64,000 nucleotides of DNA from Oceanobacter kriegii DSM 6294. GTDB lineage: Bacteria > Pseudomonadota > Gammaproteobacteria > Pseudomonadales > Oceanobacteraceae. The stretch is taken from NCBI RefSeq assembly GCF_000422845.1, contig NZ_KE383935.1:63976-127975 (forward strand), given 5' to 3'. A program made the translations under genes and the position numbers. Below, in pieces: positions 33,350 to 41,583 of this stretch (its first letter is position 1; the number at the start of each line of letters is the position of its first letter). The notes beneath the pieces were generated by a model. That model worked only from the letters and a program-made list of their open reading frames with translations. It was not told the origin of the DNA and ran no database searches.

Positions 33350-36300
33350 TCAGTGGCCCTGATTGGCAGTACTGCTCTCAACCTGCATCTTTCGAATATC
33401 CACCTTGGCGGTTTCGATGCCCATGGTTTCCAGCTTCTGATTGAACGCCAGCAGTTCATGTGCGAAAGCGGTCTGGTGGATCAGTCGCAACATCAGGTCG
33501 GCCTGCTCCATGTACAGATTGGCCCAGGGGTTTGGTTCAGCACGGGTAAATTCTTCCAGCCGGTCGCGGTAGCGTTTGATGCGATCGGGTTGCTGGAGTC
33601 GCCAGGCCGTTTGCAGGCTTTGCTGATAAAAACGCAGGTAGTTGTGGCCGACACAGGGCTGTTGCAGCCAGACCTCTCCTTGTTCCAATGCCGCTTCTAT
33701 TGCTTGCCGTTGGTTGCCGACCAAGGCCTGTGTCGCGCACAGCCACGGGCCGATAAAGCGTTCCATGCCATTGTCTTTTACCAGCGTCATTCCCTTGCTG
33801 ATGGCGCTTTGTGCTTCTTGCTGTTTGCCTTGCTGCCACAACAAGCGGGCTTTGGATTCCAGTAAAAAGGCGACAAATCGGCTGGCCTGTAATTGCTCGG
33901 CCAGTGTCATGGCGGTCTGAATTTCCTGTTCTGCCTGCGCCAATGCACCAAGGTCCAGCAGTATCCAGCCGGTGGTCAGTCGGGAAACAATTTCGGCACG
34001 TCGATTGGCCGTCAGGCGCGCCAGATTGGAGGCCAGCTGAAGCTCTTGCAACGCGTCGGTGTATTTCAGCTGGTAGATCAGCACCGTGCCCAACATAAAA
34101 CGGTTGGAGGCTTCCACTTTCAGCAATTGATGTTCATTACAGAGGTCGAGGCAAGCTTGTAGAGCCTGATAGGCCGTGGTCATTTTGGCCTGCGCATAGG
34201 CACAATCTCCCAGACCGCCAAGGGCCTTGGCTTTTGCCTGAGCCATGGCCGCCGGGTCTCTCAGTCGTTCTGCGTAAGCCAGTGACTGCTGGTGCTCACG
34301 TTCACAGCCACCAAGGTCACCGGTCGGGAACAACATATTGCCGCGCATGCTGTGGATGTCGGCCAACACCGCAAACTGATGCTGCTGTTGCGCCAGCTGC
34401 TGGGACTCGTCCAGTACCCTCATGGCCTCTTCATTGCGGTCCGTCATGCGGTACGTGGTGGCCAGGTCCAGCAGATAGGTGGGTAACGGTGAATGGCTGG
34501 TGGATGTTGTATGGCCGGAAGACTTTTTGATGGCACTTTCCAGTGCTGGAATGCAGTCATTCACTCTGCCCATGGCGAACAGGCACAAGCCTTTGAGGTT
34601 CAGCGCCTGTGCTTTTTGTTCCCTGCTGGTTGTATGACGATTGCTCTTGGTGAGTATGGCTTCGAGCAGTGACAGTGCTTTTTGTGGCTGGAAACTCTCC
34701 ATTAATTGTTGGGCTGTTTCCAGTATCACCGCGGTTGCATCCGGTGCCGCTGAGTGGAGATAGTGCACTGCGTATTCATAGCGATCCTTGTCGCTGAACC
34801 AGAGTGCGCAGCGTTGATGGATGGTTTTGAATTCAGCGGCCGGTATCTGGGCAATGACCGCACTGCAGATCAGGTCATGGTGGAACATAAACTGGCTGCC
34901 CTGGCGTTTGATCAGGCCAAGGGTAAGCAGTTGGTCGGGCACAAACCCCGGATTTTTTGTGATGGCACGCAGTTGCTCGAGCTGGAAGCATTGCCCAAGT
35001 ACCGAGGCCACCTGAATGGCTCTGAGGTCGGCACCGGTCAGTCGGCTGAGTTGGGCGGCGACCAGGTGTTCCATCGAGTCGGGCACGACTTGCTGTGTTT
35101 GAGCACACAGCAATGACTGCCGCAGATACAGTGGATGCCCTTGTGCCATGGCAAGGCAGTGCCGGATATGGGTGCTGTCTGTGGCGCTGTCGTTGATTGC
35201 ATGGGATTGCTGCTTACAAAGCTGATGGGCTAGTTGCTCGGCTTCTGAATCGGACAGCGGCGTCAGTTCAATCAGATCGACGTGATGAAACCAGTCCTGA
35301 TGCTGGGACAGCTGATGTTGCTGGCGAAAGGTCATCAGCAACAGAATGTTGGAGGCTTGCAACTCAGGCAGCATGGCTTTGACGGCAGTGAGCAAGCGGT
35401 CATCGGCCCAGTGCACGTCTTCCAGACAAATAATGCGCGGCGGAAAAGACGGACGCATCGCCATAACCTGCTCAATGGCATGAGCAATGGCGGATTGCTG
35501 GGTCTGAAAATCCATCAGCTCAAGCAGGCGTTTCTCTGTTGTGTTCAGCTCCACCCCCATTAACCAGAACAGCACCAGATGGGACTGGGAGGGAATCGCA
35601 GACAGCAGCATCTGATTGCGAATAAAGTGATCCTCATCGTCGAGGTCAAACTCGTGCAGCGCTCGTACCAGTGCATTGATCGGGGCATGGTTGTCGACCA
35701 CACCACGGTTTAACAGCTGCAATTGGCTGATGTGGCACGAGAGCCGATGGGCGTGCCGAAGGCTTTCCTTCAGCAAACGGGTCTTGCCAATACCGGCCAT
35801 GCCGGACAGGCAAATGGCCTGTCCCTGTTGCTGAATTACCAAGTGATTGATCGCACCTTCCAGCTGGGCCATTTCACCCTTGCGGCCGACAAAATCCTCT
35901 TGTTCGGTCTTCAGCAGCGAAACGCGATACATATCCTTGTATTGCGCCGATTCCATTCGGGCAATGGGGGTGAAGTCATCCGATGACACAAACACAGAGC
36001 AGGCGGCGATGTCGCCCCAGTCCAGACACGGAAACACCGGTGATTCGTCATGGTCGGTCGGTGCCACCGCTTCGAGAACCAGTTTTAGCTGGTTTGGAAA
36101 GGTACGCAGGAGCATGTCGCACTGGCTGCGAATACGCTCGAAGATGTATTCATCTTCGTCGTCTGGCTGCCAGTGAATACAAACGAAGGTGGCGTTGGCC
36201 GGGTTCAGAATGCGTTGATTCGCCAGTAACGACAGCAACACATGAATATTGACCGAAGCATGATATTGCAGCTTCAGAGACAGATGGCTGACGCCTTTGG

Positions 36301-36670
36301 CGGCCAGGGCCTGCAAGCTGGAATGACTTTCCGCGCCCGAGTCATCGGGCGCTGGAGCGGACATGGCAGTTAGGTCAGAAGTCTCTACGGGGTGTGCCTG
36401 AGTATCGGCTGCTGTGTTACCTGCATCTTCTGGCTGTGACGAATCCAATAACAGGCGTTCGACCGGTATGCCATAAAACTCGGCCAGATTTTTTGCGGTG
36501 CGGTAAAGCACGTTGGCACCGGATTCGGCCCGTTTGATGGAGGAGATGGAAACAACAAAGCCCTGGTCAAAACAGGCTTCAGCCAGTTTGTCCTGACTCA
36601 GCCCAAGGCGCTTACGTTGTTGTTTCAGTTCCCGGATATTCAGCGGAAGGCGACCGTCCTTGAGAACCAT
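33350..36670 (-). CDS. Giant regulator: Xre HTH, AAA ATPase and TPR repeats
   Basis: A 1106-residue protein. Residues about 8-65 form a Cro/Xre-like HTH (IRELKQQRKRLGLSQDKLAEACFDQGFVVSISSIKRAESG). A linker and a possible adenylyl-cyclase-like/MalT-like middle region follow. An ATPase domain has Walker A in GMAGIGKTR (near residue 290) and Walker B in IICLEDVHWADD. The C-terminal half is helical TPR-type repeats. This is the STAND/MalT-like plan with an Xre rather than a LuxR DNA-binding end. ATG 36670 has GGAG upstream; a frame extending to 36775 is less likely. An 11-bp inverted repeat covers the start codon. It is convergent with the oxidation cluster, its probable target. Confidence 0.82.
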   Translation of the reverse strand: MVLKDGRLPLNIRELKQQRKRLGLSQDKLAEACFDQGFVVSISSIKRAESGANVLYRTAKNLAEFYGIPVERLLLDSSQPEDAGNTAADTQAHPVETSDLTAMSAPAPDDSGAESHSSLQALAAKGVSHLSLKLQYHASVNIHVLLSLLANQRILNPANATFVCIHWQPDDEDEYIFERIRSQCDMLLRTFPNQLKLVLEAVAPTDHDESPVFPCLDWGDIAACSVFVSSDDFTPIARMESAQYKDMYRVSLLKTEQEDFVGRKGEMAQLEGAINHLVIQQQGQAICLSGMAGIGKTRLLKESLRHAHRLSCHISQLQLLNRGVVDNHAPINALVRALHEFDLDDEDHFIRNQMLLSAIPSQSHLVLFWLMGVELNTTEKRLLELMDFQTQQSAIAHAIEQVMAMRPSFPPRIICLEDVHWADDRLLTAVKAMLPELQASNILLLMTFRQQHQLSQHQDWFHHVDLIELTPLSDSEAEQLAHQLCKQQSHAINDSATDSTHIRHCLAMAQGHPLYLRQSLLCAQTQQVVPDSMEHLVAAQLSRLTGADLRAIQVASVLGQCFQLEQLRAITKNPGFVPDQLLTLGLIKRQGSQFMFHHDLICSAVIAQIPAAEFKTIHQRCALWFSDKDRYEYAVHYLHSAAPDATAVILETAQQLMESFQPQKALSLLEAILTKSNRHTTSREQKAQALNLKGLCLFAMGRVNDCIPALESAIKKSSGHTTSTSHSPLPTYLLDLATTYRMTDRNEEAMRVLDESQQLAQQQHQFAVLADIHSMRGNMLFPTGDLGGCEREHQQSLAYAERLRDPAAMAQAKAKALGGLGDCAYAQAKMTTAYQALQACLDLCNEHQLLKVEASNRFMLGTVLIYQLKYTDALQELQLASNLARLTANRRAEIVSRLTTGWILLDLGALAQAEQEIQTAMTLAEQLQASRFVAFLLESKARLLWQQGKQQEAQSAISKGMTLVKDNGMERFIGPWLCATQALVGNQRQAIEAALEQGEVWLQQPCVGHNYLRFYQQSLQTAWRLQQPDRIKRYRDRLEEFTRAEPNPWANLYMEQADLMLRLIHQTAFAHELLAFNQKLETMGIETAKVDIRKMQVESSTANQGH

Positions 36671-36710
36671 GACTCTCACTCCATTGATTACAAAACGTCC
36701 ATGGTTCTCA
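36661..36710. promoter_or_regulatory. Inverted repeat over the start of the giant regulator gene
   Basis: TGAGAACCATG (36661-36671) and CATGGTTCTCA (36700-36710) are perfectly complementary. The left arm includes the start codon (36668-36670, minus strand), so it could be an autoregulatory operator or an mRNA hairpin hiding the ribosome-binding site. Confidence 0.6.
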
Positions 36711-36722
36711 TTAACAATCAAT

Positions 36723-36740
36723 ATTGACCCATTGGTCAAT
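36723..36740. promoter_or_regulatory. ATTGACC/GGTCAAT inverted repeat
   Basis: ATTGACC-CATT-GGTCAAT, 53 bp upstream of the proposed start codon of the regulator gene. A second possible protein-binding site. Confidence 0.5.
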
Positions 36741-36846
36741 GGAAAAGCCTGTTGATCAATGTTTGTTTTTGTCATTGAGCAACAGTCAGGGGTTTTGTTG
36801 GCGGATTGACTGAAATTGTCTAGCTAGCTCTCTATGTCTTGAGCCA

Positions 36847-37281
36847 CTAGTAATCCTGTGTAGCCATCACCCGCCAGCTCTTGAACACCAATCCCACACC
36901 GTCATCGTTGAGCTGCTGGTACACCAGCTGGTCTTCATTCAGGGTCAGTAGTCGATACTGGTCGATGTGCTGCTGGCCGAGCATGTCGGTGGTGCTGGTT
37001 TGCAGGGTTTGGGTGAACGGGTCGCACACCCAGCTGCCTTGCAGGCGGTAGTCGACCGAGCCATCGGTCTTCATCACGTCCAGATAGTAGCGGCCATCCG
37101 GCTGCGAGCGCGCCACCCAATGACTGACATCGCCCCCGGCCCAGGTGCGTTTGCCCGACCAGACACCGGGCATCTGACTGCAATCGGTGGTCGAGCTGTG
37201 GCTCTGATTAATGGAGCTGAATGTCAGAATAGCAACAAGAATCAGCAGCGCAGTGATGTAGGGTTCGCCCAAGCGGCTCAT
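36847..37281 (-). CDS. Small exported or membrane-anchored protein, function unknown
   Basis: A 144-residue protein with an N-terminal hydrophobic segment (residues about 8-24, YITALLILVAILTFSSI) that is a signal peptide or anchor. The rest is a compact soluble domain with two Cys (TDCSQ, WVCDP) and beta-rich sequence (GVWSGKRTWAGG, YYLDVMKTDGS). I do not recognise the family. ATG 37281 has GGGAGG at good distance. It lies 83 bp downstream of the HPP-family gene on the same strand and may be co-transcribed. Confidence 0.65.
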   Translation of the reverse strand: MSRLGEPYITALLILVAILTFSSINQSHSSTTDCSQMPGVWSGKRTWAGGDVSHWVARSQPDGRYYLDVMKTDGSVDYRLQGSWVCDPFTQTLQTSTTDMLGQQHIDQYRLLTLNEDQLVYQQLNDDGVGLVFKSWRVMATQDY

Positions 37282-37364
37282 ACAGACCTCCCGACTGGGG
37301 TGGCTAAAAAACAGGCAGGTCTATTAATAGATAGCAGAGATTGAAGGTTTTGCTGCCAATAGCG

Positions 37365-37841
37365 TTAAAACCACTGCTGTGGCCAGCGCTGTTTTGATAC
37401 CCAGCGGTGATAGCCAAAGCCAAACAGGATAATCATGGCGACACCAATCGCTACCGGCGACACGAGGAAGTGCCAGTCGGCCCCGGTCAACATGACCAGA
37501 AGCGGGTTGGCTCCCGCTGGTGGGTGAACGGTTTGGGTCATCATCATGGCCATGACGGCAATGCCAACGGCCAGTCCCAGACTCCATTCATTGACTCCGA
37601 AAATGCCTGCACAGGCGATGCCGATGGCCGTAGTCAGCAAATGGCCAACAACAATGTTTTTGGGTTGAGCTAATGGGCTGGCGGGTAGGCCGAACAGGAT
37701 CACCATGGTGGCTCCAAACGGTGCCATCAGCCACAGGCCGTGTTCCAGTTTTCCCAGTGCGGCCAGCATGAATATGCAGGCAAACGCGCCCAGTCCGGCC
37801 AATGCCGCCGTGTGGAATTTTGTTCGTGTGAGTGCAGTCAT
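37365..37841 (-). CDS. HPP-family integral membrane protein
   Basis: A 158-residue membrane protein with four predicted helices. The family-naming HPPAGA stretch is in MTQTVHPPAGANPLLVM, and the first half has APFGATMVILFGLPASPLAQP, also typical. Members have been linked to nitrite transport in plants and cyanobacteria; the bacterial role is unclear. GGAGTAAAC precedes the ATG. It is divergent from a TetR gene, with two TetR-like palindromes between them. Confidence 0.85.
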   Translation of the reverse strand: MTALTRTKFHTAALAGLGAFACIFMLAALGKLEHGLWLMAPFGATMVILFGLPASPLAQPKNIVVGHLLTTAIGIACAGIFGVNEWSLGLAVGIAVMAMMMTQTVHPPAGANPLLVMLTGADWHFLVSPVAIGVAMIILFGFGYHRWVSKQRWPQQWF

Positions 37842-37885
37842 GTTTACTCCTTGTAGTGACAGCTTTCGAGGCTATACAGTCAGGT

Positions 37886-37899
37886 AGACCGATCGGTCT
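37886..37899. promoter_or_regulatory. Candidate TetR operator 1
   Basis: AGACCGATCGGTCT is a perfect 14-bp palindrome of classic TetR-operator style, between the divergent HPP and TetR genes. Confidence 0.7.
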
Positions 37900-37908
37900 C
37901 TTCTTAAA

Positions 37909-37926
37909 GTAGACAGAGTGGTCTAC
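37909..37926. promoter_or_regulatory. Candidate TetR operator 2
   Basis: GTAGAC-AGAGTG-GTCTAC, with the same GTAGAC/GTCT half-sites as operator 1. Confidence 0.6.
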
Positions 37927-37964
37927 CTCTGTCAATATCCTTTTCATTCACAGACAACAGGGCC

Positions 37965-38519
37965 TTGGCATTGGATAAACGAGAGCAGTTGGTTGAGCAG
38001 GCATTCCGGCTTTTTTATCGGCAAGGGGTGTACGCAGTAGGCATCAATAAGGTGCTGGACGAGTCGGGTATTGCCAAGAAAACGCTCTATAACCATTTCG
38101 CCAGCAAGGAAGCGCTGGTGGCTGCGACGGTCAGTTATCGCGACTCTCTGTTCCGACAGTGGCTATTTGGTCGAATGGATGCGGTAGCGGCAGGCAAGCC
38201 GGCGCTGATGGAAGCCTTTATGGCTTTGGATGACTGGTTTAATGGACGCGTTGCTGTGATGCCGGAATTTCATGGCTGCTACTTTATTAACGTCAGTGCC
38301 GAGTTTTCTGACCTGAAGCACCCCATACACCAGCAATGTGCTGAACATAAGCAAGCGATATTGGAGAAAATTCGTGAGCAGGTGGTGTTGGCCGGGGGCG
38401 ATGAATCAGTTGCCAATCATGTGGCGCTGTTAAAAGAGGGAGCGATTGTGCAGGCCTATGTCGGGGGAGATTTGCAGTCGGCGCTGAAGGCGCGCCGACT
38501 GCTGGATCAGCTGTTATAG
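37965..38519 (+). CDS. TetR-family transcriptional regulator
   Basis: A 184-residue TetR/AcrR protein: HTH at residues about 6-52 (REQLVEQAFRLFYRQGVYAVGINKVLDESGIAKKTLYNHFASKEALVAATV) and a ligand domain with a GCYFINVSAEF motif common in this subgroup. The only start giving the full HTH is a TTG at 37965, with AGGG just before; a second TTG follows two codons later. Low-efficiency starts are common for repressors. It probably represses the divergent HPP gene and itself through the palindromes at 37886-37926. It is convergent with puuC, four bases apart. Confidence 0.82.
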   Translation: MALDKREQLVEQAFRLFYRQGVYAVGINKVLDESGIAKKTLYNHFASKEALVAATVSYRDSLFRQWLFGRMDAVAAGKPALMEAFMALDDWFNGRVAVMPEFHGCYFINVSAEFSDLKHPIHQQCAEHKQAILEKIREQVVLAGGDESVANHVALLKEGAIVQAYVGGDLQSALKARRLLDQLL

Positions 38520-38523
38520 CTAA

Positions 38524-40023
38524 TTAGTACTCAATCCAGGTGGTTTTCAGCTCGGTGTAGTCGTTCAGTGCGTGCAGTGATTTGTCGCGGCCGTTGCCGG
38601 ATTCGCCAAAGCCACCGAACGGTACGGTGATGTCGCCACCGAAGTAGTTGTTCACACCCATGGTACCGGTGCGTACGCCGTTGGCGACTTTCAGTGCGGT
38701 GTTGATGTTCTGGCTCCAGACGCCGCCTGCGAGGCCGTATTTGCTGTCGTTGGCGATACGAATGGCATCATCGGCGTCGGTGAACGGAATGGCAGACACC
38801 ACTGGCCCGAAGATTTCTTCCTGGGCGATGGTCATGTCGTTACGAGCGCCTTTGAACAGGGTTGGCTGGTGGTAGCAGCCAGTCAGTTCACCACCGAGTC
38901 CATCAACAGCTTCGCCACCAAACAGCAGTTCTGCGCCTTCTTCCTCACCAATACCAACGTATTTCTGAATGGTGTCGATCTGGCGCTGGTCGATCACCGC
39001 CCCCATGCTGGTGTTTGGATCAAGCGGGTTGCCCGGCTGCCAGCCTTTGGCGTACTCGGCGACTTTCTCGAGGAATTCGTCGTAGATGCTGTCTTGCACC
39101 AGCAGGCGGGTACCGGCGGTGCAGGTTTGGCCACAGTTATAGAAGCCCGCAACGGCGGCCCACAGGGCGGCTTTGTCGAGGTCGGCGTCGGCAAAGACGA
39201 TGTTGGCGCTCTTGCCACCCAATTCGAGGAAGGTGCGCTTGAGGTTGCTCTGACCGGAATATTGCATCAGCAGTTTGCCAACGGCGGTAGAGCCGGTGAA
39301 GGTCTGACCGTCGATGTCCGGGTGCAGACTCAGATGCTGACCCAGTGGCAAGCCGTCGCCCGGCAGTACGTTCAGTACGCCATCTGGCAGCCCGGCTTCG
39401 GTGGCCAGTTCGGCCAGCTTGAGGGCGGTCAATGGGGTTTTCGGGTCTGGCTTCAGAATCACGGAATTACCGGCTGCCAGCGACGGTGCCAGTTTCCAGG
39501 CGGTGGTCGACAGCGGGAAGTTCCAAGGCACAATCGCAAGCACCACGCCCAATGGCAGGCGTTCGATCAGTGCCAGAGTGCCCGGTGCAGTGGGGGCGAT
39601 TTCACCGTACACCTTGTCGATGGCTTCGGCGGTCCAGCGAATGGTGTTGATGGCGCTGGGAACGTCGACGCTGGTGGTGTCGGAGATTGGCTTACCGGCA
39701 TCGAGGGTTTCCAGGATGGCGATTTCTTCCAGATTGGCTTCGATCAATTCAGCCCAGCGCACCAGAATCTTTTTGCGTTCGCCCGGTGCCATGTTGGACC
39801 ACACGCCACTGTTAAAGGTGTCGCGGGCGATGTTGACGGCCAGATCGCCGTCTTCCGGCTGGCATTCGGCGACTTCAGCCAGCACCTTGCCGGTGGCCGG
39901 GTTGATGCAGGAGCGGGTTTTGCCAGACAGGGCCGGTGCCGGTTTGCCGTTGATCCAGGCGTTAGCCGGTATGGCGGTTTGTGCGGCTTTGGTTTGCCAG
40001 TACTCAAGCGTGTTGTTGCTCAT
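38524..40023 (-). CDS. puuC: Gamma-glutamyl-gamma-aminobutyraldehyde dehydrogenase
   Basis: A 499-residue NAD(P)-dependent aldehyde dehydrogenase. The general base Glu is in LELGGKSANIVFADADLD and the nucleophile Cys in GQTCTAGTR. It begins LEYWQTKA and ends GGFGESGNGRDKSLHALNDYTELKTTWI, closely as in E. coli PuuC and Pseudomonas KauB. It oxidises gamma-glutamyl-aminobutyraldehyde, the product of PuuB, and often other amino-aldehydes. It sits 18 kb from puuB with its own promoter region and lacks the TGTGATCACA operator seen at puuA and spuC. GGGGAGC precedes the ATG. It could also serve aldehydes made by the decarboxylase at 29775. Confidence 0.87.
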   Translation of the reverse strand: MSNNTLEYWQTKAAQTAIPANAWINGKPAPALSGKTRSCINPATGKVLAEVAECQPEDGDLAVNIARDTFNSGVWSNMAPGERKKILVRWAELIEANLEEIAILETLDAGKPISDTTSVDVPSAINTIRWTAEAIDKVYGEIAPTAPGTLALIERLPLGVVLAIVPWNFPLSTTAWKLAPSLAAGNSVILKPDPKTPLTALKLAELATEAGLPDGVLNVLPGDGLPLGQHLSLHPDIDGQTFTGSTAVGKLLMQYSGQSNLKRTFLELGGKSANIVFADADLDKAALWAAVAGFYNCGQTCTAGTRLLVQDSIYDEFLEKVAEYAKGWQPGNPLDPNTSMGAVIDQRQIDTIQKYVGIGEEEGAELLFGGEAVDGLGGELTGCYHQPTLFKGARNDMTIAQEEIFGPVVSAIPFTDADDAIRIANDSKYGLAGGVWSQNINTALKVANGVRTGTMGVNNYFGGDITVPFGGFGESGNGRDKSLHALNDYTELKTTWIEY

Positions 40024-40199
40024 GTTGCTCCCCGTTTCAGTCGTGCGTAACTGGTGCGATGGTTTTTGGTGTTCAGATTAAGGCATTGTGCCGTGTTTCA
40101 TTTGGCCGCTTGTATATGCCCTGATGGGTATTTCTGGTGATCTGGATGGCAGCCAGTGGTTTTTACAACGTAAATTACTACTTTGGCATCGGTGCTTAG

Positions 40200-40214
40200 G
40201 TTGAATGATTCAAC
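40200..40214. promoter_or_regulatory. Palindrome upstream of puuC
   Basis: GTTGAATGATTCAAC, perfect except for the odd centre, 177 bp upstream of the puuC start. Possible operator. Confidence 0.4.
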
Positions 40215-40276
40215 GTTTTTGTCGACTTTGTCTCGCGTTGGTTACGGTTTGTTCAACCGCTTTCAGGGGGTAAATT

Positions 40277-40311
40277 GCACCAGAAAAATGCCTTGTGTTT
40301 CATTCTGGTGC
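40277..40311 (-). terminator. Long-loop inverted repeat after LysR gene
   Basis: GCACCAGAA (40277-40285) pairs with TTCTGGTGC (40303-40311); 68 bp beyond the stop codon of the LysR gene on the minus strand. It lacks a T-run, so a terminator role is weak. Confidence 0.35.
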
Positions 40312-40378
40312 TTGATTTTTGATCGGCTGAAATCACTACAGATTTTATGGGTATATGGGTAAATACTCTGCACTTTGA

Positions 40379-41320
40379 TCAATATGGAGCCAACTTGCCA
40401 CCGTCCGGGTGGATGCCACGAACCGTATTAAGGAACAGAGTTCGGGCTCTGTTTGGCTGTGCGCTCTTCTTGCTGATGGCCGCAGCCCCCAACGTGTAGA
40501 AGCGTTTGTCTGGCGCAACCCGACGCAGTTCCCCGCGTTCAACAAAAGGCTGGGCGTAGGTCTCTGGCAGGAACGAGGCGTAGATGCCAGACAGCAGCAG
40601 GGCGATGCGGGCTTCGTAGTGGTAGGACACCGCCATCAGGTTCATTTCAGCAATCTGGGCGTAGACCTCTTCGTGGGGTTTGAGGCCGGCGTGAATCAGC
40701 GGAATGCTGTTGATCAGCTGGTCGCTGATGTCGGCGTCGTCGAGGTCAAACATGGCGTTGCCCGGGCCGCAGTAGAGGTAGCAGCGATCGCTGAACAGAT
40801 GGATGTATTCCAGCCCCTCAAGCTTGCGGTGGTAGGGGATGAAGGCGATATCCAGCTCGTCGCTGAGCACCTTGCGTTCCATATCGACCATGTGTTCGAC
40901 GGTGATTTTCAGCTCCACATCCGGCGCTTCGGCGTTGAAATTACGGATGATATCGGTCAGCTGGCAGCGGCTGTCAGTGGAAAATGTATCACTTAGCGCC
41001 ACTTTCAATTGGCCGGAAGGTGACGACGACAGGTTGTTGATGGTGTTACGAAACCCTTCCAGGGCATCCAGCAGATGGTGGGTTTGTTCGTAGATGACCT
41101 TGCCTTCTTCGGTCAGCGAGAAACCACCACGCCCCCGTTTGCACAGTGTGAGGTTGAGCCGCGACTCCAGGTTGGCAATGTGGATACTGATCGTTGGCCG
41201 ACTGATGTTAAGCTGCGCCTCGGCTGCGCTGAAGCCACCGCATTCGACAATGGTTTTGAAAATTTTCAGCTGTTTGATTTCGTAATCGCCGAGTTGGCCA
41301 AGCGAATATTTGCGGTTCAT
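40379..41320 (-). CDS. LysR-family regulator next to a TRAP transporter
   Basis: A 313-residue LysR protein with HTH at residues about 14-65 (IKQLKIFKTIVECGGFSAAEAQLNISRPTISIHIANLESRL) and a substrate-binding domain. The first ten residues are an extension ahead of the HTH. It is divergent from the TRAP operon at 41584. The gap holds TTACGTAA repeats spaced by whole helical turns, which are the likely binding sites. The co-inducer is probably the transported carboxylate or a derivative. Confidence 0.85.
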   Translation of the reverse strand: MNRKYSLGQLGDYEIKQLKIFKTIVECGGFSAAEAQLNISRPTISIHIANLESRLNLTLCKRGRGGFSLTEEGKVIYEQTHHLLDALEGFRNTINNLSSSPSGQLKVALSDTFSTDSRCQLTDIIRNFNAEAPDVELKITVEHMVDMERKVLSDELDIAFIPYHRKLEGLEYIHLFSDRCYLYCGPGNAMFDLDDADISDQLINSIPLIHAGLKPHEEVYAQIAEMNLMAVSYHYEARIALLLSGIYASFLPETYAQPFVERGELRRVAPDKRFYTLGAAAISKKSAQPNRARTLFLNTVRGIHPDGGKLAPY

Positions 41321-41366
41321 GGTGCACGCCTCAATTTAGTGCAAATTCGGGGCAAAAGGTGCCAGT

Positions 41367-41439
41367 TTACGTTTAAATCGGGTTTTGCGGGGTGGTTAAT
41401 TTTTGTACTTACGTAAAGCTTCATCAACCTTTACGTAAA
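41367..41439. promoter_or_regulatory. Phased TTACGTAA sites in the LysR/TRAP gap
   Basis: TTACGTAA occurs at 41409-41416 and 41431-41438 (the latter within TTTACGTAAA), centres exactly 22 bp apart. A partial copy, TTACGTTT, at 41367-41374 is centred 42 bp further up. The spacing puts all three on one DNA face. Confidence 0.6.
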
Positions 41440-41583
41440 CCGCACTGGATTTAACCAGATTCTGGCTTTTGAAAATATGAATTCCACACAGAGATCAGCC
41501 GTTTGGGAAAAATGGCCTGTGTCCAAACATTCAGACTGGTTTCGACGATCGAAGCCGGCAACCACAAAAATGGGACTGCTGTT

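Larger units (their letters stand above)
40024..40378. other. Gene-free spacer upstream of puuC, 355 bp
   Basis: It should hold the puuC promoter (minus strand). Two inverted repeats are visible: GTTGAAT-G-ATTCAAC at 40200-40214 and GCACCAGAA/TTCTGGTGC at 40277-40311. No coding frame was found. Confidence 0.6.

Noticed and set aside
25978-36775. Cluster as a mobile island
   Set aside because: No transposase, integrase, flanking repeat or tRNA was found at its borders.
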